A stretch of 24,235 bases of DNA, from assembly GCF_000208925.1 (NCBI RefSeq), contig NW_001914968.1, positions 25,335-49,569 of the forward strand, given 5' to 3'. Numbering within the stretch: the first letter of the stretch is position 1; every line of letters begins with the position of its first letter. The notes below the pieces were generated by a model that ran no database searches, had not been told where the DNA came from, and worked only from the letters and a program-made list of their open reading frames with translations. The translations under genes and the position numbers were made by a program. Source of the stretch: Entamoeba histolytica HM-1:IMSS. Taxonomy: Eukaryota > Evosea > Mastigamoebida > Endamoebidae. Positions 17,471-24,235 of this stretch are shown one piece after another.

Positions 17471-17509
17471 CACTCTAAAATCAAAATCATCTAGTAAATA
17501 TCGAGAGGC

Positions 17510-17926
17510 ATGGCTGAAGATAATCCACAATTTCCAACCAAAATAAAAACATTATCATTAGAAATATTAACAATTTTATATTCAAGAGATTTAACACATG
17601 AAGAATTAGTTTCATTTAGAAAAAGATTAATGGATATATTTAATGAATTCCAAAAACAAGCATTCAGCAATTATAGTGCTGATCATATTCTTCAATTAGA
17701 AGCAAAAATTAAACAACAACAACAAGCTCAATATGAAGCTTTGGAAAAAGAACGGTCTGCTAGGATTGCTGCTCTTCAAGAAAAAACTTGTTGTATTTGT
17801 GGGAAGAAAAGTAGTGATTGGAAAAAAGGAGTTAATCCTGATGAATATTATTGTACTCCTTGTAGCTTAAATTTTACTAAAAAAGGAGATGAAAATAGAA
17901 TGGTTATGGAACGTCCTCTTCAATGA
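17510..17926 (+). CDS. Small coiled-coil protein with a GATA-type zinc finger
   Basis: The 138-aa protein starts at ATG 17510. Residues 10-60 are helical. Residues 58-92 are a Gln/Glu/Lys-rich coiled coil (LEAKIKQQQQAQYEALEKER). The C-terminal finger is C94-x2-C97-x17-C115-x2-C118, exactly the type IV GATA spacing. It also keeps other GATA landmarks: CG after the second Cys, a Trp (W104) before KKG, and L120 after the last Cys (TCCICGKKSSDWKKG ... YYCTPCSLNF). The usual Asn and Ala of the CNACG half are replaced (CTPCS), so DNA-binding specificity may differ. It is probably a nuclear transcription factor or chromatin subunit, with the coiled coil for dimerisation. The finger call is strong; actual DNA binding is inferred. 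Confidence 0.85.
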   Translation: MAEDNPQFPTKIKTLSLEILTILYSRDLTHEELVSFRKRLMDIFNEFQKQAFSNYSADHILQLEAKIKQQQQAQYEALEKERSARIAALQEKTCCICGKKSSDWKKGVNPDEYYCTPCSLNFTKKGDENRMVMERPLQ

Positions 17927-18439
17927 TTGTTTTGTTTAACAAATTCAATTTTTTATTTGTATATATTTTTTATAGTTTAATTATAATAAATTTTATTATT
18001 AATTATAACTTAAAAAAATATTGAAAATTATAAAAATAAATTTAGAAAATTCTAAATTTAAAAAAAAAGAGATAAAAATAGAATAAAAATCGTAAAGGAA
18101 ACTATAAATAAAATACTCTTGAAAAATTTTTGAAATTAAAAAATTTAAAAAAGAAAAATATTTAAATGTAATATTCAAAAAATTCAAAGATAAGTTATTT
18201 ATTATAATAATTAATTAAATTAATTATAATAATTATTATTTTATTTTTTAATATTAAAAAAAAATACATTTCGTAAACAGAAAAAGAGAATTATAAAACA
18301 ATAATAAAATATAATAAAAAATAGTTTATCTTTAAATTTTTAGATATAAACATATTTTTTTTTTTATTGTGTTTAATTAAATTAGTAAACCATTTTTTTA
18401 TAATTAAAAAGATAAGATTTAATAGTTCTTGTGTCTAAT
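17927..18439. other. Extremely AT-rich intergenic region with a palindrome
   Basis: 513 bp of almost pure A/T. A near-perfect palindrome lies at 18201-18233: 16-bp arms around one A, one mismatch. No gene was found on either strand. TTCTTGTGTCTAAT just before 18440 is the leader of the RasGEF gene; no clear TATA or GAAC box was found. Confidence 0.55.
18201..18233. repeat. 33-nt AT-only near-perfect palindrome
   Basis: The left arm ATTATAATAATTAATT (18201-18216) pairs with AATTAATTATAATAAT (18218-18233) across a single A, with one mismatch. AT-only DNA makes such palindromes more likely by chance. Confidence 0.45.
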
Positions 18440-20527
18440 ATGACAACTTGCTTTACACCAAATAATTGTTTTGAAACAGTAGTTTCTCAACATCGAGGAA
18501 TAGTTAGTGGAATACCAGGAAGAAGAGCAATTACATCACAACATTCAAGAACAATTAATGAAGCAAATATAGTAGAATTAATTATAGAAAATACACAAGG
18601 AGGAAAAATTTATGATATTATTGAAATATTATTAAAAATATTTGAAACAACACCAAATCAATTAAATAAAGAAAATTATATTTTTGAAGAAAGTATTCAA
18701 TTAGTTGGATTAATTGAAAAATATGTAAATTATTTTTATAATGAAAATACATCAAATAGTGTTGAAATTATAATAAGATTAAATTATTTAATTATTTGTA
18801 TGTTAGAAGATCTAATTCATTTTATAGAAATAATTATGGATTGTTATACATATCATAATTGGAATAATTGTTATTCTTTATCACTAAGTCTTCTTGGATT
18901 AAAGTCATTAATTATACCATTAATTCATATAGAAAATGTTTTAGACTCATTAACTTCTCTTCAATTTAATTTTCCACTTCAACATAGAAAAAATAATAAT
19001 TTATCTGTTCCAACTCATCCAACAACTTCAGTTATTAATTCTTCTATTAATTTTATTCCATCAACTAGTTTAACTCCTCAAAAAGAATTTTTTAAACCAA
19101 AATTTAATAGAGTCCAATCAGAATGTTTAACTAAATCAACACATTCAAATACAATTCTTATTGAAGATATTATTTCTCAATATAAAATTCTTAATACAAT
19201 TTGTATTGAAAAACCTTCTGATTGGAAAAATTCATTAGAAACTTGTAAAAAAACTTTAGAAGGAAAACTTATTCTAAATGGAATGTCTAAATATCAAAAG
19301 AGTTATGATGATTATTCAATTAAAATGTCTAAAATTGCACATATTTATTATTGTGGTTATTGTTCTAATCCAGAATATTATTCAAGGTCTTATTCTTGGT
19401 TACCTTTACTTTATGGTTTAACTAAAGAAGATTTTTTTGGTGCATTAATTCATTTAATAAAAGAAGATAATAAACGTTTATTAAGTGTTGGATTTCTTTT
19501 AGAACATTGGCGTAAAGTTCCAAGAGCATTTGAAAGTAAATTTATGAATATGATGTATAAAATTTTTATTAATATCGAAAAAATACATAAACGTAGTAAT
19601 TCAACTACTTCTTTAGTTCTTTCAATGAAAGAAGAATATGAATTACCTATCTTTAAAAGATGTATTTGGAGATATCCACCACAATATTTTTATATATTAT
19701 TAAATCCTAGATTTGTTGCACAAAAATTAACTGAAGCACATGTTGGTATTTTTACTAAATGTCCACCTCGTGCAATTTTTTATTCAAAACAAATGAGAAG
19801 AGCTGGAATTGGAGCAACTGATTTAAAAAAGAAAGTTGATATTTTGGCATATTGGGTCTCTCAATCATTATATGAAAGCGTTCAAAACCCATTATTAAAT
19901 AAAGAATTTCATGAATATTTCATTGAAATAATTTCACAATTGTATTGGTTACGACATAATCTCCTTGCAACTTTGGGACTTTCTATTGGGTTTTCTTCTT
20001 TTAGACTAAATAAATTCGAGAAACCAATACTTCGTAATGATATGACTAAACTTAGAAATTGGGTTAATGAATTGACTGACCCAAAAGATGGATCATATCC
20101 TAATTTAATTACTGCAATGAAAGAATTAGGAAATCCATGTATTCCTTATTTTGGTAGTTTCCAAAATATTTTTGAAAAAGTATTAAGTGCTGACATTCAA
20201 GATGTTGGTGTATTGTATTTAAATATTGGTAAAGCTACTGAAGAAACACGTAGAAATAGAATTAAATGGAGTGATCTTATTTATGAAGATTCAACATATG
20301 TTAATAGTGCATTTGAAATATCATTTAATGAATGGTGTGAAACTCCATGGAGTGATAGTAAATTATTTGATTCTATGGTAAAGTCAACTAAGTTTAGAGT
20401 ACTTCATAAGAATCAAGATATTCCAAGAAGAAAAAAATGTATCATCAATTTGAAAAAAACAAAGAATGGATTTATGGTTCAACCAACAAGTATTTGTCGA
20501 TATACAAAATATTCTCCTCTTCTTTAG
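18440..20527 (+). CDS. RasGEF (CDC25-homology) domain protein
   Basis: The protein is 695 aa from ATG 18440 (MTTCFTPNNCFETVVS). The frame is open three codons further upstream but only to a GTG. The C-terminal region about 412-640 is a CDC25-type RasGEF domain. It opens with LNPRFVAQKLTEAHVGIFTK, the 'p.elA.qLT..e..lf' start, followed by a helix with HNLLATLGLSIGFSSFRLNK, the helix where family members have NF(n)s...i..gL. It ends near NPCIPYFGSFQNIFE, matching the conserved 'PciPylG.yl.dl' block. It should load GTP onto a Ras/Rap-like GTPase at a membrane. The middle (about 330-400, HLIKEDNKRLLSVGFLLEHW) may be a divergent REM/RasGEF_N scaffold. The N-terminal 300 residues are helical or Asn/Ser-rich without a known domain. 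Entamoeba has many RasGEF genes. Confidence 0.83.
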   Translation: MTTCFTPNNCFETVVSQHRGIVSGIPGRRAITSQHSRTINEANIVELIIENTQGGKIYDIIEILLKIFETTPNQLNKENYIFEESIQLVGLIEKYVNYFYNENTSNSVEIIIRLNYLIICMLEDLIHFIEIIMDCYTYHNWNNCYSLSLSLLGLKSLIIPLIHIENVLDSLTSLQFNFPLQHRKNNNLSVPTHPTTSVINSSINFIPSTSLTPQKEFFKPKFNRVQSECLTKSTHSNTILIEDIISQYKILNTICIEKPSDWKNSLETCKKTLEGKLILNGMSKYQKSYDDYSIKMSKIAHIYYCGYCSNPEYYSRSYSWLPLLYGLTKEDFFGALIHLIKEDNKRLLSVGFLLEHWRKVPRAFESKFMNMMYKIFINIEKIHKRSNSTTSLVLSMKEEYELPIFKRCIWRYPPQYFYILLNPRFVAQKLTEAHVGIFTKCPPRAIFYSKQMRRAGIGATDLKKKVDILAYWVSQSLYESVQNPLLNKEFHEYFIEIISQLYWLRHNLLATLGLSIGFSSFRLNKFEKPILRNDMTKLRNWVNELTDPKDGSYPNLITAMKELGNPCIPYFGSFQNIFEKVLSADIQDVGVLYLNIGKATEETRRNRIKWSDLIYEDSTYVNSAFEISFNEWCETPWSDSKLFDSMVKSTKFRVLHKNQDIPRRKKCIINLKKTKNGFMVQPTSICRYTKYSPLL

Positions 20528-20560
20528 TTCAATTATTTTATTTAAATTTTATAATTTCTT

Positions 20561-20770
20561 TTATATCAAATTTTTATTTTGAAGTTGTTTATATTGTTTT
20601 TCAATTAATTTGTCGAACAAAAGAGATTCATTACTAGAATCACCACAGAATATATAAAATTAATAAATTTAGTACCAGTAGATATTGATTTTTCTATTTC
20701 TTGTTATTTATTTGAGATTATTATTTTCATTCTCTTCAGAATCATGTTCATGAAGTATTTCTATATTTTA
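20561..20770 (-). pseudogene. Decayed coding remnant, unrecognised family
   Basis: Three protein-like blocks follow each other on the minus strand in shifting frames. First is IEILHEHDSEENENNNLK (about 20768-20715) and a TAA. Then comes QEIEKSISTGTKFINFIYS. Then, after a shift near 20641, GDSSNESLLFDKLIEKQYKQ and LQNKNLI, ending in TAA (20563-20561). Amino-acid use here is ordinary, unlike the low-complexity translations nearby, which suggests a real 3' end of a dead gene. No family is recognised. It is convergent with the RasGEF gene, whose stop is at 20527. An alternative is a live gene with an intron, but no GTTTGT...TAG pair joins the blocks. Confidence 0.4.
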
Positions 20771-21545
20771 TATTCACCTATATTGTATCTATATTATTTC
20801 ATTATGTTTTTCATGTTATTATTCATTTTATCTTTTATCATTATTTAAAAATGCAATTATAATATCTTATTCTTTGATTGTATTTACTATTCATTCTTTT
20901 GTTTATTGGAATTATATTGTAATTTAATTTATTCTATTAATTTGTCTTATGTTATTTTAGTGAATGTTATCCATTTCTACTGTAGTAATAAATATTATTT
21001 TTATCATTTTATCTTTTATAACTATCAATTTGTCATATCATTTATTCTTCTTTATTTTATCCTCTATATAAATATATTGTATTTCATTAAATATTCACTT
21101 TTATTGATTATTTATTGTTTCATTTCATTGAACATTTCTTTATTTTTATTCTTCTTTTGTTTTTACAACTTTCATTTGTGTTGTTTAGTTTCATTTTAAT
21201 TCTCTATTATTTCATTATATTTTTTTTTATATTTTCTATTTGTTATTTTCATCATTGGAATATTCATTTATTAATTCATGTTTAATTCATATTTTCTTAT
21301 TTACATTATAATTTATTATTATATGTTCATTTCTTGTTATTTTATAATTACAAATAATACAATATTTCATTTATTATTTGATGTAATTATTGATTTGTTA
21401 ATTCATACAAATATTATTTCTTTCATTAATTATATTGTTTATATTCATTTCTTTTTATATTAATATGCTTCATTATTTTATTTGTTATTTTTTTATCATT
21501 TCATTCAATGTCAATTTATTACTACATTTCATTTTATTTGTTATT
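20771..21545. repeat. T-rich low-complexity block
   Basis: The plus strand is strongly T-rich with C over G. For example, 21061-21120 has T 33, A 18, C 6, G 3. Recurrent words are TTCATT, TTTATT and TATTTGTTATTT (for example near 21236, 21478 and 21533). The open frames here encode only Phe/Ile/Tyr/Leu strings and are not genes. Confidence 0.65.
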
Positions 21546-23041
21546 TAAACTACAAATAATGAAAAAATAGAGAATAGAAATATAATAAATGATAATAATG
21601 ATGTATGAAACACAAACAAATGAAAGTTAAAAATAAAACAAATAACAAAATAAACAATAATTAATAGTAATGAAATAACAAAGGTGAAAATACAACAGAT
21701 AATATAAACAAGAAGAATACAAGAAGAATATAATAACAACACAGAATAGAATATTATCATTTTCATAATAGATAGAACAAGAAATAAGAAATAGAAAAGA
21801 AACAACAAATAAGAACAAATAGAAATAACAATGATATGAATAAGAATATTGAAAATGACATAATAGAATAAATTTCAAATATAAACATAAAGAAGAAATA
21901 ATGATTTACAAATAAATAGAAAATGAATAAAACAAAAGAATATAATAAGAAATAATATAAAACAATAAGAAATGTATGATCAAAGAATGATAAATGATAA
22001 TAAAATAAAAACATAAAATAAGAAACATAAAATACAATACTAACAGAAGAAATAGAATACAATGAATAAGAATGAATAATAATTGCAAATAACTGTTAAA
22101 AATTAATAAAATTTAGATAATTTCAAATATAATAGAAATTAATAACAAATAACATCTAACAAATAATAAAATAACAAATAAGATAAAGAAAAAAGAAGAA
22201 GAAATAACGAATGAATAATTACAATACAGAATAAAAGAAGAATAAGAATGAAAATAGAGAAAATAACAGAATAAAAACATAACAATATAATATTATATTA
22301 TACAATAAGAAAATTTAATTAACAATGTAATTATGAATATTTCAACGAAATAAATATGAAGAAAATAATAATAAAATACAAACAAATAAAGTGAAATATG
22401 AATAATAATAATGAAAATAAAGTATAATATGAATAAATAATAACAAAATGATAAATATCTAATTAAAATAGTATTTGAAAATACATGAAATAAAATAAAA
22501 GAATCAATGAAAAATAATAAACAAACAACAATATAAATTAATAAAGAATATAAAAAGAATAATAATATAGATTATATTCAAATAAAATAATATAAAGAAT
22601 AAGAAAGAGAATGAAAATAAGAAAAGAATATAAAATAAACATACAAATAAACAAGCAAAATGAAATATTGAAAATAAATAAACAAAGAAATAATAAATGA
22701 AAATAAACAATACATAAAACAAATACTATTCAAATAAAATAAACAAATAACATAAGAATTAATAAAGAAATATTAAAGAATGAAAATATTAATCTGAAAA
22801 TGAAGAAATAAATGAATAAACATAAAATACGAGAATAATGTAATGAAGAAGAAATAAAAGAATAATAAAATGAATAAATGTAATTAATTCAACAATAGAA
22901 AGAATAAATAATAAAATAAATAACAAAGATAAAACAAAGAAAGATAATGAAAATAAAATAAATAACAAAGAACAAATGAGATAATTCAATGAAAAATAAA
23001 TAAGAAAATAAAGAAAAAGAAGATAGAAATGAATAAAATAA
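21546..23041. repeat. A-rich low-complexity block, opposite strand bias
   Basis: Composition flips at about 21545. 22381-22440 has A 38, T 15, G 6, C 1. Recurrent words are the complements of those to the left: AATGAA, AATAAA, AAATAACAAA. Copies of AATAACAAA occur near 21642, 22143, 22176, 22440, 22920 and 22962. An exact 20-bp direct repeat occurs at 22910-22929 and 22952-22971. No gene, terminal repeat or reverse-transcriptase motif was seen. At about 23041 the bias flips back to T-rich. Confidence 0.65.
22910..22971. repeat. 20-bp exact direct repeat, 42-bp period
   Basis: AATAAAATAAATAACAAAGA occurs at 22910-22929 and again at 22952-22971. It is the clearest exact repeat in the A-rich block and suggests that slippage or minisatellite-type duplication built it. 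Confidence 0.6.
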
Positions 23042-23264
23042 TAATTAATCATTCTTATTGTACTTTTTATTTATTTTAATATGAATGAAATGATATTATT
23101 TGAAATGTGAATATTCTATATTCATTTGTTAATTATCATTATTTTATCATTATTTCTTTGAATGTTTATTTTATCTTTTATTTTGTTAAAAACATTAACC
23201 ATTTTAAAACATTTATTTTATTTCTTTTCAATTATCCCTTATTTTCTCTCTTTTATTCTTTTTG
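23042..23264. repeat. T-rich low-complexity stretch
   Basis: After the second strand switch the plus strand is T-rich again up to the structured island. Words such as TTATTTTATC and CATTTGTTAATT recur. No gene. Confidence 0.5.
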
Positions 23265-23660
23265 ACGAACTGACACCTTGGGATAAATGTTCTATTTGAA
23301 CTTATCATTTCTCCATTTCTCATCATCTTCTTCTCAATAACTTCAGACAATTTTGTTAAATTTAATTTGGAAATAAATCTACATCGGTTTTTGTCTATCG
23401 TTGATACTTCGTCTTATGGTATAAATAAGCTATTCATTCCATACCATAACAAGAAGAACCAACTGAATAGCTGACCTTTATAAAAGTACAACCAAATATA
23501 ATATTCTAATAATCATCAAATGCCTTTAAGAAGATAGGTATTTTCTATTCACCATCTTCTAGATACTCTTATGTGCTTCTGGAGGGATTTCATTAAACAA
23601 ATTACTCTTTGTTGTGACTTACACAATGAAATCACTTTAAAAATAAAAGTAAATGACTTA
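23265..23660. other. Less AT-rich island with several hairpins, possible structured RNA or relic
   Basis: Unlike the DNA on both sides, this about 395-bp stretch has mixed base use (for example GAACTGACACCTTGGG and CTTCTGGAGGG). It holds three inverted repeats: TATGGTAT/ATACCATA (23415-23422, 23441-23448), AGCTATTCA/TGAATAGCT (23428-23436, 23464-23472), and AGAAGATAGGT/ACCATCTTCT with one bulge (23529-23539, 23551-23560). The first two overlap and are mutually exclusive. The minus strand is also open for 61 codons (23413-23228, including RFISKLNLTKLSEVIEKKMM) but has no start at its beginning. It could be a noncoding RNA gene, a SINE-like relic or a dead gene. No known RNA motif was recognised. 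Confidence 0.4.
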
Positions 23661-23737
23661 AATATGAAACGAGAGAGTGTAGAATATTCAATAATGACTT
23701 TTGACATGTTTCATATTTATTCAATAATTAAAGTCAT
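23653..23737. repeat. Imperfect inverted repeat flanking the island
   Basis: ATGACTT (23653-23659) and AATATGAAAC (23661-23670) are mirrored by GTTTCATATT (23708-23717) and AAGTCAT (23731-23737), with an extra stretch in the right arm. The decamer ACATGTTTCA is repeated directly at 23704-23713 and 23909-23918 around the next A-rich stretch. Confidence 0.45.
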
Positions 23738-24235
23738 AATCAAATAGTAATAAATATAGTAATAATATAATAATAATAAAATAAAATAAAAAGAGAAAAG
23801 TCATAAAATGATAAGAAGAATCAAAACAAATATAAAGAATTAATGAAAAAGAATAATACAAATGAAACTCTTTTCTAATTGAAAATAAACATTTTAATGT
23901 GAATATTAACATGTTTCAATCATTTTGTGATGATTTATATCTATTTTATTAAATTGTATTTAATTTATGTGAATTTATCTTTTGAATAATTATGAAATGA
24001 ATAATATGATATTCATTATATTAATTATTGATAATATTAATGAATGAAAAATGAATTGTTATTTTAATTCAATATTCAATTAGTCATATTTAATAATAAC
24101 AAATAATCCAATAAATTACACAATAAACAATAAACAATGATTAAATGAATAAATGATAAAAGAAAATATAATAAAATGAATGAGAATGAATAAAATAATA
24201 AATCACAAAGATGTAATAAAATATGAAAAGAAGAA
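23738..24235. repeat. Low-complexity AT-rich DNA to the right edge
   Basis: A-rich to about 23875, mixed or T-rich to about 24085, then A-rich again (AATGAATAAA-type words) to the end of the window. No coding region or RNA gene was found. Confidence 0.55.

Larger units (their letters stand above)
17021..17509. other. Divergent intergenic region between acyltransferase and GATA-like genes
   Basis: 489 bp without a gene. It includes long A and T homopolymer runs (about 17310-17450), a perfect inverted repeat at 17354-17383, and the likely core promoter of the GATA-like gene at its right end. Confidence 0.55.

Noticed and set aside
18431..18439. Upstream in-frame GTG as start of the RasGEF gene
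   Set aside because: Nuclear genes here start with ATG; the ATG at 18440 is used instead.
20906..23912. Many open frames of 60-100 codons on both strands
   Set aside because: They encode only Phe/Ile/Leu/Tyr strings that follow directly from T-rich DNA, and have no promoter elements or domains.
20528..24235. LINE or SINE retroelement
   Set aside because: No reverse transcriptase or endonuclease motif, target-site duplication or recognised SINE sequence; copy-number data would be needed.
1..24235. tRNA, rRNA or CRISPR arrays
   Set aside because: No tRNA-like cloverleaf sequence, conserved rRNA stretch or regular repeat-spacer pattern was seen.

Overview
The window looks like a chromosomal piece of an Entamoeba genome (E. 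histolytica/dispar clade; species cannot be fixed by eye). The pointers are: very high A+T; a CxxC-repeat receptor kinase of the Entamoeba TMK type; the broken remains of a TLDc-domain gene of a family expanded in this genus; a 61-nt intron with the Entamoeba-style GTTTGT...TAG ends; short 5' leaders with GAAC-like and GTATTTAAA-like core promoter elements; and the standard code with all three stops. No rRNA, tRNA, LINE reverse transcriptase or CRISPR was seen.

Layout. 1-154 is the 5' end of a minus-strand gene cut by the window edge. After about 1.4 kb of noncoding DNA comes a small basic coiled-coil gene (CCDC137-like, minus). It is divergent from a plus-strand row of three signalling or membrane genes: a NAK-family kinase homologue whose catalytic loop is destroyed but which has an N-myristoylation signal (2146-3174), an orphan four-pass membrane protein (3578-4792), and an 1100-aa transmembrane kinase with a Cys-rich ectodomain, an MSP/Ig-like juxtamembrane domain and an intact kinase (5082-8384). 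A multiply broken TLDc pseudogene follows (8565-9198).

From 9278 to about 15.6 kb the genes are of nuclear type. They are a two-RRM RNA-binding protein and a PCNA-box (PIP) protein on the minus strand. The PIP gene is head-to-head with POL5/MYBBP1A (12045-14837), which is followed 112 bp later by a spliced MED6 Mediator gene (14950-15556). Next come a CoA-dependent acyltransferase-fold protein with HxxxDG (minus, ends 17020), a 138-aa protein with exact GATA-finger spacing (17510-17926) and a RasGEF (18440-20527).

The last 3.7 kb (20528-24235) has no intact gene. It begins with a decayed minus-strand coding remnant and then switches abruptly between T-rich and A-rich low-complexity DNA (near 21545, 23041 and again near 24085). 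Embedded in it is a less AT-rich, hairpin-dense island (about 23265-23660).

The best candidates for something new are the pseudokinase/orphan membrane protein/receptor kinase row, the PIP-box protein sharing a promoter region with POL5, and the strand-switching block with its structured island.
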